Shown here piece after piece: positions 1-13,411 of a DNA stretch of 64,000 bases. Under the pieces are notes generated by a model, which made no database searches, was not told the origin of the DNA, and worked only from the letters and a program-made list of their open reading frames with translations. The position numbers and the translations under genes are program-made. This DNA is from Epichloe hybrida (lineage: Eukaryota > Ascomycota > Sordariomycetes > Hypocreales > Clavicipitaceae). The stretch is taken from assembly GCA_019022495.1 (NCBI GenBank), contig JAFEKR010000044.1, forward strand, positions 186,001-250,000. The letters are read 5' to 3'. The stretch's first letter is position 1. Each line of letters opens with the position of its first letter.

Positions 1-565
1 TTATCATCGATCACCAAGAATTCGCACGCGGTTCTTTGCCGAGCACCGAGCAGACTTGCTGGGCTTAGACTGAGGGAGGTCTCCTTTGATGGTGATGTGC
101 GCAGAATACTCGGTGTAAACTCCCACTCGTAGTGAAGCGCAATCAATGCTCCATCCAGAACAACCAATCCCTGGGCTGTCTGCAGGGTCATCGGTGGGAT
201 CACGATGTGGGATCAGATTGGGCTTGGCTTTGTGGGGGGGATGGGGGACGGACGGGAATGCGTAAATTAATAATCCGTACATGTAAGACACGACACGGAC
301 GAGTCTGGTTCGTCATTGTGGGTACCAGCCTATAGGCATCTCGACTTGTGCTGCTGTGCTGCTGTGCTGCTGGCCGCGTTTGCCACGGGTGCCACGCTTG
401 AGCAACTTTTGCTTTCTGTCCCGTCAATGGCATCGCAAAGACTTCGTTCTGCCCGATCCCCATGGTCCCCTGTTCCCGAGCGCCTGCAATCCACACGACG
501 CACGAAGTTGTCAAAGCCAGGCTGTCAAAGTCGAGCTGTCGAAGCCAAGTTGCCCACAACCCACA
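1..565. other. gene-free left edge / MFS gene upstream region
   Basis: No open frame here shows a recognisable protein or a splice-consistent exon. The segment contains G-rich and (TGCTG)-like short runs around 345-375. It directly precedes the start codon of the MFS gene at 566, so it probably holds that gene's promoter. Nothing else is seen. Confidence 0.5.
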
Positions 566-2052
566 ATGGCTGCAATTGACCCTGCAACGAGGAGGAGAGT
601 CCTGAAGGTGATTGTCGTGTCGCTGTTACTGGACCTGGTAAGCCGATGATGGTCTCATCCATGATGGACTTTGCTTCTCTGATGCCAAGACCAGATTTCC
701 TTCACTTTCATTCTTCCGCTTTTCCCCAAACTTCTGGAATTCTATCGAGACCGCGAGGCGCCATCCTTGACCGTAGGCGGACCCCCAACCCTGCTGCAGC
801 AAGTCCTCGGGGGGCTGAACCGATATAAAGCCTCGTTTTCGCGACCCATCGACTCGCGCTATGATATTGTTCTACTCGGCGGAGCCATGGGTTCGTTATT
901 CTCGTATGCTCATGCCAGAATCCACGTCCAGTCAAAAGAGGCAGCCGTGGCGCTACAGAACTGACCAGGTCTTCTAGGTTGTTGCAGGCGATTGCATCCC
1001 CGCTCATTGGCCGACTATCCGATCGATACGGCCGACGTACCGCCCTGCTGACTTCGATGTGTGGGAATGTGCTCTCCGTTTTGCTCTGGGTCGCTGCGGT
1101 TGACTTCCGGACCTTCGTCGCAAGTCGCGTGGTGGGCGGCCTTTCCGAGGGCAACATCCAGCTGTCGACTGCCATGGCGAGCGACATATCTGATGAGTCT
1201 TCGCGGGGCTCTACCATGGCCATAATCGGAGCATGCTTCTCCATCGCCTTTACGTTCGGCCCAGGACTGGGGGCGTGGCTGAGTACCAGGTCCTTCGTGG
1301 CTGCCAACCCCTTCGCCACCGCCGCAGCTTTCAGTCTCGTTCTCATCGTCACTGAAACGATCTATCTGTATTTCAGGCTCCCGGAGACGCTGCCATCATT
1401 GACACGGAAGGGCGACCAAGGTGCTAAGAGACCGGCCAAGACCGCAGAGAAGCCCGCTCGGAGAACCAACTCGCATCTTCTGCTCAACGCAGTGCATTTC
1501 TTCTTCTTGCTCTTCTTCTCCGGCATGGAAAGCTCCCTTTCCTTCATGACATATGAGCTCTTTGCTTTCACGTCGGGCAAGAACGGCAGACTTCTGGGGT
1601 ACATCGGTCTTGTGGCGTCTGTTCTTCAAGGCGGCGTTACCCGGCGATTACCTCCACTGCTGTCTGTGCGAATCGGGGTGCTTTCTTGTCTGGCGGCCTT
1701 TTATCTCCTGGGTCGTGTCAGCACCATTGGTGGGCTGTACGCCGCAGCAAGCTGTCTTGCCATGACCTCTGCCACGGTGGTCACGGGGTTGAACGCCCTG
1801 AGTAGCTTTGAGGCCCAGGAAGATGAACGCGGTGCCAAACTGGGCATCCTGCGAAGCTGGGGACAGCTTGGTCGGGGCTTGGGCCCGGTTCTGTTCACCA
1901 GCGTGTACTGGTGGGCTGGCAGAGAGTACGCGTATAATATGGGAGCGACGGGAATCGCCTTGGTTTCGGCAGCTGTGATCGTGGGACTCAAGACACCCGC
2001 GGGGTCCATCAAAGCTGCGGGTGGCGGTAAGGCTAATGGCAAAGATCAGTAA
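566..2052 (+). CDS. MFS transporter, MFSD10/TetA-like
   Basis: Predicted exons are 566-637, 695-903 and 978-2052, giving about 451 aa. The first intron interrupts transmembrane helix 1, after the residues VSLLLDL, and exon 2 continues with ISFTFILPLFPKLL. The second splice restores S-LLQAIASPLIG. The canonical MFS motif A is GRLSDRYGRR, about residues 105-114, in the loop between helices 2 and 3. Eleven to twelve hydrophobic segments follow, with a basic central loop (about residues 240-260, KGDQGAKRPAKTAEK). This is a plasma or vacuolar membrane secondary transporter, most like the MFSD10/tetracycline-resistance branch; the substrate cannot be told from sequence. Introns are 57 and 74 nt with GT-AG ends. 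Family assignment is firm and exact function is open. Confidence 0.88.
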
Positions 2053-3860
2053 TGAATTCGGCACACTCGCCTGGAAAGCCACTCATCAATGAGGCGAGGT
2101 CCGAGGCACGCTGTACGGCAAATAAACTGCAAACAAGGGAAAATACTACTTCGAGCCCACTGGATCAAACCATACATGGGAGCAGGTTGAATAATAACAA
2201 CCCACTGTGATGAGCAATTTGAGGGCTATGTCCTGGATAGTTGGGACCATGCATAAAAAAATACGTTGAATTCTCCATGCTCCCTTGTAGTATTGATCTT
2301 TTGTGTTGCACGTCAAAAAGAGCCCGCACCCTGTTTTGCACAAGGGTCCCCGGCTGTCGTCGATGTCCCAGGAGACGTACGAGTTGCTATTCGCTCTACA
2401 CGAGCGTGTGTTTTGAGCACTCGGCTATGTTCCCGGGGGACGCTGAGGTTGGGAATGAAGCGTGATTATTGCGCACTAATAATGTGTGTTTTGCCCGGAG
2501 TGATGAATTTGAGTTGCGAACGCAGCGCAGCGCAGGGAAGAGAGGTTCCGATGCCGGGGAGACAGGCATGACGAAATGAAATCTCGCCGATGACTCAAGT
2601 GTGAGTGAGGCGCTAGGTCGCAATCATCTAGGGCAAGTGCTTTTCATGGTGAATTTTACGAAAACCAAGAAACAGTGGCAGGCAATGATACGATACTGTG
2701 GGACAGACCAAGTCAGCGTGGTCTGGCCTCAGTTACATGAACTATTTTGCTTGAGCCTATGTATGTATTGGCAAATCAGAAAATCTGCACAAGTATGTGT
2801 GTGGAATCTATTCCCACCCACCCAGAAGTGCTACATGTATGTAGATTAGATCCGCCGTGAGACGACAACATCTGCAACAAAACCCAAAAACAAACGAAGC
2901 TCTGCTGCGGTGCGGTGGCGATGACGGATGGTGGGGCATGACGTTTGAGGGGCAAATCTGAGAAAGAAAAGTCGAGGCGCGGGGCGGGTCTGACCCTGCG
3001 TGCGATCAGCAACAACAAACAAGAAGGAGCTTCAGAAGCGCAAAAGTCTAGCTGGCCATTCGGGCATTCAAATCGTCGTCGCAATTAAATTAAAAAGATC
3101 CTACCGAATCCGCCCCTCATCACAGACAATGAGACATGGTCGAATCATTGGCAGGCACCTTGCGATACATGGACACAACCATCATTTGTCGTGACTCATG
3201 CCCGAGAGCCCAAGGACTTGACTGGATGCGGCGCGGCCAGTTCTACACACCTTGCCCTGGTAATAATTTTTTTTTCCCTCTCTTTCTTGCTTTGGGCTGT
3301 CTGTGGAGGAGGGGTTGGGCAGGCAAAGCCCCGTGAACCAGTGAAAACCGATGAGAGTGGTCTGCTTTGCAAAAGTTTTCTGGGTCGCCGTGAATTTTTC
3401 TTTCTCCCTCTCCCAGATCCAGCCTCGCCTCCACTTTGTACCTGCTATCAGACAGCATGTACTTGGTACCTCTCTGCCCGTTCGGCGCCAGCCCCAACCA
3501 AGTTGAGGCGTTCTGTTTTCTGAATGGGCGTTGCGACAGCTTTACTGGACGTCGAGTAAAAGGCTCATGATGGGAGCTTAACTCGATGATCGAGCATCTG
3601 CATCTTCAGTATCTCCACTGAAACATTCAGAGTCTCATGAAACCTATGTCATGCATGGCCAGGTGAACTGGTAGGGCACGACTGCTTGGTACATGGCACA
3701 TGGAAAGCAACGAGCCAAGTCAGCTCTTTTGATTGGCTTGCGCCACGCACAACCGGCGCTAAGAAAATCCTGCAAGTGAGTGCGAGAAAAAACCTCTGGC
3801 TTGTTAGGGCTGGGCCGGTCCCGGTCACAGAGGTTCAGTCTGGTTGCCCCGCGCCGCAGC
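2053..3860. other. gene-free intergenic stretch
   Basis: Between the MFS stop codon and the TEF1 promoter I see only short, unconvincing frames, a T-run near 3266-3275 and no RNA gene. It probably holds the MFS 3' UTR on the left and distal TEF1 control sequence on the right. Confidence 0.45.
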
Positions 3861-4160
3861 CAGCACGCAACGCACCAGACACCTCCACTCCCTCCCCCTC
3901 CTCCGCTCGCCTTTTTAAGTCCTCTTCTCCCACCACCACTTTGCGAATTTTTCTCCCTTTCCGCTCTTCGTCTCGCATACCCGGTTCAAGCATCCGATCT
4001 GCGATTTTGTACGTTGGCCTTCATCACTTTTCCATCTCATCATCCATTTTGTCGATGGTGATGTGACACGACGCAACAACAAGTGACTAACTTGATTGAC
4101 AGTATCCTCCGTCAAGCCAACTCACAATACCAAAACCTTCACAACCTTCACGCCGCCAAG
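3861..4160 (+). promoter_or_regulatory. TEF1 core promoter and 5' leader with a 5'-UTR intron
   Basis: A long pyrimidine-rich block (about 3880-3970, many CTCCCTCC/TTCTCCC runs) precedes the TEF1 leader, as is usual for highly expressed fungal translation genes. A TATA-like TTTTTAAG lies at about 3912-3919. A GTACGT donor at 4009, a GACTAAC branch-like site at about 4084-4090 and a GACAG acceptor ending at 4102 define a probable 94-nt intron in the 5' UTR. The remaining leader up to 4160 is A/C-rich with repeated CTTCAC, a good initiation context (CCAAG-ATG). Confidence 0.65.
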
Positions 4161-6033
<1,873 letters not shown>

Positions 6034-6040
6034 ACGACGC

Positions 6041-6046
6041 AATAAA
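6041..6046 (+). terminator. polyadenylation signal of TEF1
   Basis: An AATAAA hexamer lies 8 nt after the TEF1 stop codon and is followed by T/G-rich sequence. Its position close to the stop is unusual, and a second, distal site may be used. Confidence 0.4.
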
Positions 6047-6521
6047 TCGTTGAGTTCTTGTGGTGTATACGCGGCTGGATTCCGGGACTTAATGTTGTCT
6101 TTCACTTCTACGACGAAATGAACTACTTTGCTATGGACAAGCAACTCGGCTATTTGTCTAGGTGGCACACGTAATGAGAAACAGGGTTTTATGGTTTTCA
6201 TGATGTGCTAGGAAGTAAAAAAATTTAGAGTCTAGAAGTGATTCCAATGAAGAAGAAAATTGGTCAATGATTTTTTTTACCTACGCCTGTGTGATGTGTC
6301 TACGAAATGCATGATTGGATTGGGTACAATGTACACTGCTCCGTAAACAAAATGTCGCTTGACGCAAAGGGTCCACCACGAGGTGAGTTGGTGCTGTCAC
6401 GTTTCAAGTGGGCGAGGCTCTATAACTCGAAGTTATCGTCAAGTAGAAAATGATATTTTTTTTTCGCCTCTATCGGCTATGATACACTAATGTACAGTAA
6501 GTAGATACTCAAGCTTGCTCA
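6047..6521. other. 3' intergenic region between convergent TEF1 and SLS1
   Basis: AT-richer sequence with T-runs (about 6270-6278 and 6461-6466) separates the two convergent stop codons. It is expected to hold the 3' UTRs of both genes; no additional gene is visible. Confidence 0.5.
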
Positions 6522-9372
6522 TCAAGTCTTGTCCGAAGACACGTTCACCACAGGAAAGTGAAGCGTGGACGACCCAAGGTCTTCACCTTGGCGGACGCCA
6601 TCCTCGACATCGGGTTCCGCCGCATCTTCGCCCGTCTTGGAACCAGATACTTCCATGTGATGCGGAGCATAATCATGGTTCTTGTCCAAGGCATCAACAT
6701 CATCTTCCTCTGGTCCTGGCCCGGACGTGTCCTCCTCCGTGTCCATCATGTCCCGGCTGAACTGCTCATGCGACCTCTCCTGCATGAGCTTGTGGCCCTC
6801 GTCCCATGAGAAATGGGCGCCGGACGCGGTCTCCCCCACTAGCTTCAAGAATCCCGCGAGCTTCTCGTGTGCGACGATGCTGGTGTCGTCTTGATGCGTC
6901 CCTGCCACGAGAGACAATCTCTGCTGCTGGCCTCCGTGATGGCCTGCCTCGATGCTGCTGTACCGAAGGGTGTGACGCTGCCACTCCGCGTTGATGCTCT
7001 GGTGGATCTCCAAGCCCATGAACATGTATGCAATATCTGTGGTCTCGTCCAGGGGAGCGGCGCTGCTGCTTCCGGCGGACAAGCACTTGTTGGGGATGGA
7101 GAACGTGGTCCGGCTCGGGGTGCGGAGCTCGCCTTGCAGTAGATTGAACTGAGACGCGTTCAGGAAATTCCGCAGCGACGCCTGGCCGCTGTCGAGTGGG
7201 ATGAGGCGTGTTTGGGTGAGACGGACGTCTACGCTCTCGCCTGGGAGGAGTATGTCGGTTTGACGCCAGGGGATGACTGCTTCGAGGACGGCCGTGTCGG
7301 GGAGAGAGAAGCTTGACAGGTCGGTGAATGGATTGACTGGCATGCGGAGGCGAACCTGGGGGATTGCGATGCTGCTTGAACTTTTGGCCGAGACAGAGTC
7401 GTCTGATGCGAAGTGGAGGACGATTGCTGTTTTCTGGGTACTAGAGATTTCGGCATCGGCCGTGACCAGAGTAAGGGCTGCGGGATGCGGCACGCGAGGT
7501 GAGAGAATTCGTCTGGTTTTGCCGGACCTGACGGCCCGAACACTCGGCTCAGTGTGTAGAATATGGCCAAATGTGGCTACGACTTCGGCACGTTCGTCGG
7601 CGGACACGGCTTCTGGCTGTGCCAAGGCAACGCTCTCGGACAAGTTGAGAGCACGATTCATGGCGTCGACGGGTCTACCGATGGGGTTGACATGTCGGTG
7701 CCACTGTCGCAGCTTGTCTCTCCATGACATGCCTCGCTTTTCTCGCTGGTGGGTCAGGAATAGGCTCTTCTTGGACTTGGAGTACTTCGTCCCTGGTATG
7801 ACGTGAACTTGTGTGGCATGCGGCGCAGTTTGTCTGCCAACTAGTAACCTCAGAACAATATCGGCAGGGCCTTCTACCTGCCCAGTCGACAGGTCGGATT
7901 CGGCTAGCCATGAGATACGGAGCTCCTAAGAACATCGAGAGTTAGCTCACTTGCACAACAGTCAATCTTCATGTCAGATAAGCCGTACTGAACGCTCTGT
8001 ATCATAATGCAAGGCCGTGTTGGTAATTCTCGCTAGCTCGTCCAGCACTGGCTCAGTGAGATTCTCTGATTCGACCTGCTCCACGGATGTAGTTTGCGAC
8101 TTGATTGTGTGAACAATCTCATCCAAGCGGTTCAGTATCGTGGTGACGGTGGACTTTGCAGTGTAGATGTCGAGCTTGCATTCCTCAGGCCGGGGGCTTA
8201 TGCGTTCGGCGTTGTTCGACCTGTCTAGAAAGTCATTGCTGAGGCGTTCGATAATGCCACTCGAGGGTCCTTGAGTATTCGGTTCTTGTTAATTCGTGTA
8301 CATGACTTTGGAAAGAATTGTAGTCATACTGACTGGTGATTAGCTGGAAGACAGTAGGCTGTAGCCAGACTACCGTTCTTCCCAGCCCTTCAATGTGCTC
8401 CTGGATTTCGAGTTTCCACTTTGCGCTCAGAATCATCACGGCTTGCTGCTCCTTTCGCTTCAGCGCCCCCCATTGATTCGGCTGAGCGGCAACCCAGGGG
8501 CTCTGTTTGAGTATCCAAGGATAGCCTGGGCTGTTCTCGCCCTCCCAGACATCGTCCCATTTCCCGCGGTTGAGGTAAGTCACCAGCTGCTCTTGGGTAA
8601 AGCCATCAACAAGCCGCGCCACCATCTTGTCAAAGTCGACTCTTCTCACAACAGTCGCGTCTCGAGGCCGTATCTCTTCAATGTTCTGCCATACTTCGTC
8701 CGAAACATCTGACTCGTCGGATTCTTGACGAGGAAATACAGACTGCCAATCTAGCGGAGTGCCAGTAGCGGCTCGCTCGTCCTCTGAAAGGGGGATTGGC
8801 TTGCTGGGTCTCTTCAGCCTGTTCGGGTTTTTGATGATGATTGCTTCGACGGGCTTGCCCAGGGCGTCGAAGCCGAGGCTTTGGCGGTTCACGAGGTCGT
8901 GGCGGAACGTTTTTGCGTTCGGGTTCGTTTTGGGGTTCGAAGGTAGGGTAGTAATTTCGTCGCCCTCACGTACGGTTTCTGGCAGGATGTTGTTCTCCAC
9001 GAGGGTTTCGGAAGCCTTGTGATTTCCTCCCCCGTCAAGGTGAGCAACTTTTGTGTCTCGAATGGGCTCAATCTCCCACTCTGCCAACTCTTCTTCATCT
9101 TTGCCTCGAGGTCGGCCCTTGCCTTTCCAGTGGCCTCTTTGTTTCCTCGTCGGACGTTTGCTTTTGGAGTCAGATTCAGTGGCATCGAGTGCCCCTGAAA
9201 TGAGCGCTTCTATCCTTTCCTTGCTCCGAGGCGAGAAATTCGAGGCGAGTCGTCGCTGCGGCCGTCCATCGAGCCTTGGTGGATATTTGATCGGAGAGGC
9301 AATCGCTCGCTGTGACATCCCCAGCCGGCAGACCAGACAGATGCGCGGCAGCTGCGCGGCCCGTGAGATCAT
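6522..9372 (-). CDS. SLS1: mitochondrial inner-membrane-bound regulator, Sls1-like
   Basis: Predicted exons on the minus strand are 9372-8334, 8269-7989 and 7925-6522, about 907 aa. The N-terminus (MISRAAQLPRICLVCRLG, then Arg-rich and Ser-rich residues, no acidic ones) looks like a mitochondrial presequence. The segment around residues 250-345 carries the pattern MVARLVDGFTQEQLVTYL followed by a PWILKQSPWV element, which I associate with the fungal SLS family (Sls1 couples mitochondrial transcription with translation at the inner membrane). The C-terminal about 100 residues are acidic (TEEDTSGPGPEEDD). Introns of 64 and 63 nt have GT-AG ends and keep one frame; reading through either meets stops. 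It shares a 321-bp divergent promoter with NSE3. Family assignment rests on remembered pattern similarity and is moderate. Confidence 0.72.
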
Positions 9373-9693
9373 TGATGAGAGGGTTCAAAGATTGCAAGAG
9401 GTTGAAGACATGTTGTTTCGTCCTCTCGGCGCATTGGCAGCATCACAAGGGCAAGGGGGAAAGCTCCAGGAAATTTGCGACCACACCGGCTTATCGATAA
9501 AAGCGTACATAGACAGACGGTGGAGCTTGATGCAAACGCGTTTCCGAGTTGCACCGCGCATCGGCCCATCTTTCTCTTCACCACTAAGTTGCCTGCCCCG
9601 CCAACAAGTCAGGTCTTTTAACCGTTGATCGTGACCGGACATCAGTAATTTCGTTCAGTTTCCATTCTGTACCAATTTCTGCCAATTTCTGCA
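9373..9693. promoter_or_regulatory. divergent promoter between SLS1 and NSE3
   Basis: 321 bp separate the two start codons on opposite strands, so both promoters must lie here or overlap into the leaders. No TATA box is obvious. A short inverted CCAATTTCTG/CCAATTTCTG direct repeat (about 9671-9692) sits just before the NSE3 start. Confidence 0.5.
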
Positions 9694-10813
9694 ATGCCTC
9701 CTTCCGCAGGGAGACGACGGCCGGTAAGCTGATTCGTGCCTTTACTCTCTGGACTGAAATCTAAAGTCTTATGTTTTAATACCCCAAGACGGATGATGAG
9801 GAAATGGAAGACGATCTTCGACCGCGACAAAGGCCGAATAGAGATCACTTCTACCAAGAAGTTGAATACGACTCTGATGAGGGGATGAATGGGGAAGGAC
9901 AAGCCGGGAGCAGGGCCGATGAGCAAATGGCAAAGAAGCTAGTACGATATGCTATTTCGTGTGAATATTCACGGACACCCATACGCCGTGACGGGATCAA
10001 AGAACGAGGTAATTTAAAAAAAAAAAAAACCCTAATTCCAGCCTCCTATCCCGAAAGGCTCCTCAAACTTACGTATTGTCTCCCAAGTGCTCGGAGATCA
10101 AGGCCGATCGTTCAGGAGGGTATTTGCCCTTGCGCAAGAGCAGTTGAAGCACATATGGGGAATGGAACTAAGGGAACTGCCGGTCAGGGAGAAAATGTCC
10201 CTTCAAGAGAAGAGACAAGGTGCGTAAAACATGATGAATCGAGTGAAGATGGAGCGTGGCAGTTGACGAATTACGCACAGCTATGAGAACCAACTCACAA
10301 CCCAAGATGGGTTCGGGAGCGTACATATTAACATCCACATTGCCCAATGCATATCGAAGCGCATCGATACTCGCGCCTTCAAGGATAACGGGCGCAGACG
10401 ACGAAGCAACCTATGTGGCATTCTACACCCTAGTCGTGTCTCTGATATGGCTCAACGGAGGCGAGCTCAGCGACCAGAAGCTGAAGCGGTACCTGCTGCG
10501 GCTCAATGCCGACCAGAATGTGTCGAGCGAGAAGACGGAGGTGACGTTGAAAAAAACGGAAAGACACGGCTACGTGATCAAAAAGGTTGAACGACCTCCT
10601 CTGGGACAAGATGGAGACCAGACGATTTCCTGGCACGTTGGACCTCGGGCAAAAGAAGAGATTGGGCTTGACGGGGTGATGGGCATGGTGCGAGAGGTGT
10701 ATGGAGGCTCGGACGATGACTTGGAGAAGAAACTGAAAGCGAGCCTTGGAATTAAGGAGACGAGGACCGCCAGAGAGAATCCAGATGAAGCGCAGGCAAG
10801 TGGTAGGCGATGA
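9694..10813 (+). CDS. NSE3: SMC5-SMC6 complex subunit Nse3 (MAGE domain)
   Basis: Predicted exons are 9694-9723, 9789-10008, 10088-10219 and 10281-10813, about 304 aa. A short acidic N-terminus (TDDEEMEDD) leads into the MAGE homology fold. It begins with MAKKLVRYAISCEYSRTPIR (winged-helix 1), continues across the second intron as VLGDQGRSFRRVFALAQEQL, and contains the second winged helix with ATYVAFYTLVVSLIWLNGG. Nse3 pairs with Nse1 and Nse4 in the SMC5/6 complex in DNA repair and chromosome segregation. All three introns (65, 79, 61 nt) have GT-AG ends and split codons consistently. The C-terminal 40 residues are charged and probably disordered. Length matches other fungal Nse3 proteins. 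Confidence 0.85.
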
Positions 10814-10991
10814 CGGACTGGGAATGGAGAAGGAGGCGAGCAACATGTAGATAGGGATATCTGAACTGTAGCGAGCTTGGAGCTCAAGCCAAACGTTGAT
10901 TTTGACCAAAATAATGAACAGATGAGTAAACGTAACTGTATCCTCGCACCCGCGGGTATCACCACCAAAAAAACGCCCATATAAATGCACA

Positions 10992-11130
10992 CAAATGTCA
11001 CGCCAACACCCGTCAAAACTCCATGGCACATCCTTTGACATTTCCTGAACAAGTTCGGCGTCCAAATGTCACGCCAACGCCCGTCAAAATCCATGCAAAT
11101 CCCTTGACAATTCCTGAACAAACTCTCGGC
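10992..11130. repeat. two-copy tandem repeat of about 70 bp
   Basis: Two copies start at 10992 and 11063 with the shared core CAAATGTCACGCCAAC, then CCGTCAAAA, CCATG, CCTTTGACA/CCCTTGACAA and TTCCTGAACAA. The copies differ by scattered substitutions and 1-2 nt indels, so the duplication is not fresh. It lies in the 3' region between convergent NSE3 and SF3B5 and ends 12 bp from the SF3B5 stop codon, so it probably forms part of that 3' UTR. Confidence 0.85.
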
Positions 11131-11142
11131 TTTCACACATGT

Positions 11143-11538
11143 CTAGTCTTCTCGTGGTGGGGGCGGCCCTGCCGGCTGGACCATTTTCTGTTTTCCAGCA
11201 TTGATCGTTGGCATTGTTTCGCACAATTGCTAGTTTGATTCACAACCGGGGAGAACGTACCCGAATCATCCTGGCGCGAACCTTGACCAACGGCTCATTC
11301 TCTGCGAGAGCAATGTAGGCGAGAAGTGGTCGATGGCCCGCAATAGAGGCATATGTGTCGCGTTGAGCGTTTGTTCGCCATTCCCAGCTCGTGGTGTCGG
11401 GGTGGCCTGTTCCAATGTATTTGGCCTGAAGGCGCTCGAGTTCTTGTTGGGTACGGAGCTTGTCAGCCTATTCTTGTGGTTAGCCATGGGACCTTGGCAA
11501 TGGGCCAGTCAGTGTCTTGGTGTGTTTGAACGTACCAT
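11143..11538 (-). CDS. SF3B5: splicing factor 3b subunit 5 (SF3b10/Ysf3)
   Basis: Minus-strand exons are 11538-11536 (the ATG only), 11467-11261 and 11187-11143, giving 84 aa, the typical size. The joined protein begins M-ADKLRTQQELERLQAK, continues with KYIGTGHPDTTSWEWRT and LAENEPLVKVRARMIR, and ends KMVQPAGPPPPRED. These are hallmark segments of SF3b5, a small U2 snRNP subunit that packs on SF3B1/SF3B3. Introns are 68 nt (donor GTACGT immediately after ATG, acceptor AATAG) and 73 nt (donor GTACGT, acceptor AACAG). Because the exons are tiny, no long open frame reveals the gene. Its start lies 492 bp from the divergent gene at 12031. Confidence 0.9.
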
Positions 11539-12030
11539 TTTTTAATTCTATGATTTTATTTCTTGGGTGTGAAGAGACGGGTCGGGATGGAACTGTCGGG
11601 GTTTGTTTCTGTCCCAAAGTAATGTTCCGTACGAGCTAAAAGGTTATCGTCAGAAGTTGGCGGTGGGGCGAGTCGCTTGAACTTCGGGCATTCGAAGAAA
11701 CCTCCCACGGCATGGGTTGGTTCATCGAAACAAACCCATCAACTTTATCGACGACAAAGGCTCTACATGTTATTATCATTCTTCAGGCTTTTCTTCTGGA
11801 ACGACTCGAATGACTTTACCCACCCACTCATAACATTACCCTTTGTGACGTGAACGCGTCGTCTTTTCCCACCGAGTCAAATCTAACCACACAACTCACT
11901 TCACGCGTCTCCAACCTTCTACAACGCTGGCCGTAGATTATCCATCTCACGGCTTTTTTTGCCATGGCCAAATCGTAGACAGTGGATTTTTGCAACGTCA
12001 CGGAGAAGAGCTGGGGCTCATCCATGGACA
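11539..12030. promoter_or_regulatory. divergent intergenic region SF3B5 / zinc-finger gene
   Basis: 492 bp between two divergently oriented start codons. It contains a TTTTTT run next to the SF3B5 start and no recognisable gene. Upstream ATG codons at about 11963 and 12025 precede the chosen start of the right-hand gene, so its 5' leader may contain short upstream frames. Confidence 0.45.
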
Positions 12031-13411
12031 ATGGGCACTCCGTCGAACCATTCCATGCCAGAGCACTGGACGGAGCTCAGTGTTTCAAAACGGCAAAAGG
12101 CGCTCTGCTCGGAGCAAGTAACGGCTTTGAAAAAGTCGTGCAAGCAGAACTGCGGCAAGGACAATGTGACGGATTGTCAAGAGTGCTACGGGAAGTTGAT
12201 GGACAGGCTGCGGGCAAGGTACGGCGACAGCGAGGAAAGGGAATGGTTTGCTCAACGAAGAGCGTTCCTGCACGAACTCGACGGCCTCTTCCAGGACGCC
12301 AAGGATGGAAAGCGGAGCATCAAGTTTATTGAAGCCAGGGTTGAGTCGGAAAAGGAAGCGTGGTATCGCTGGGTTCTGCGAAGATACCCCGAGTTCATTG
12401 CCGTGTCCGACCGCGGCGTCAACCAGGATGAGCTCAGGGGGATGCTCGACGACCCAGACCGATCACGCGAGGAGCTGGTACAGACCATGCTGGAAGGCAT
12501 AGGGAGGCCACCGAACTGGCCGTCCGGCGTGGACGAGTTTGCGGACAAGGTTGGTGCGACGAAAGACGGCGGAGATCTGAAGAGGCTGTACGTGGCAGAG
12601 TTCTTCATCAACCAGTCGACTGGTCAGGTTCTGGAGAATGCCGAAAAGTACCTGGAGGAATATAAAAACAGCGAGAACATGGCCCTGGAGGATATCATGG
12701 ACAAGATCGTCCAGGACCTCCAGAGGAGCAGAAGCGCGCAGCCGCAGCGAGACAGCCACAGGAGGAGGTTGGACGAGCTGCGGAGGGCCAAGACAGCGTT
12801 TGAGCAGAGCAGAATGCAGGCCAAGAGCCTCAAGGGAGCTCAAGCTGGCAGTGCCAAGGCCGAGCTCTACGACCTCCCACCCTGCCTGGTCTGCGGGGGG
12901 GGAGTGTCGGCCAGCGACGTCTTCTCATGCGCCGTTTGTCAAGCCCTCGTGCAAGCTGGAGGCGATGCCAAGCTGACGGTGTACTGCTCCGAGGAATGTT
13001 ACTCGGCGGGCCATGTAAGTGGAAGAAGACGCACCCGAGCGCTTCACGCTAAGACTTTTGATGCTGACTCGGTACGCACAGGATGGTCACGTCGACTCAG
13101 CACACGACTGCGAAGCAGGCAACGACTGTGTGCAACTGAGTGATGAAGATGTGGAGATGGACATGGGCGACGGGACGTCGACAGCGGTGTGTTGCAACGA
13201 ATGTCTCGAGCGGAAGCAAGCAACGCTGTACTGCTCGAAACGATGCGCCGTTGCCAATATAGCCAAGCATCGACTTGGCAAGCACGGAGCCAACAAGATA
13301 GCAGACGAAGAAGAAGCACGGGGGCTTGTCCTTGTCAGTCCGTTGCAGTCATTCGTGGAGGCCACATTGGCAGGCCAGAATCCGGGGTTGAAAATGACGC
13401 CAATGGCATGA
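12031..13411 (+). CDS. protein with two MYND-like zinc-binding clusters
   Basis: Exons 12031-13014 and 13082-13411 give about 437 aa. The start at 12031 (MGTPSNHSMPEHW) was chosen as the first in-frame ATG after the leader; MPEHW at 12055 is an alternative. The N-terminal 300 residues are charged and helical (RRAFLHELDGLFQDAKDGK, later a Gln/Arg-rich coiled-coil-like stretch) with no family I recognise. A first Cys cluster (CLVCGG ... CAVCQ ... VYCSEECYSAGH) is at about 290-328. A second (CCNECLERKQATLYCSKRC ... KHRLGKH) is at about 365-400. Both resemble MYND/HIT-type treble-clef fingers used for protein contacts. The 67-nt intron falls right after the His of the first cluster. Function unknown. 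Confidence 0.75.
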
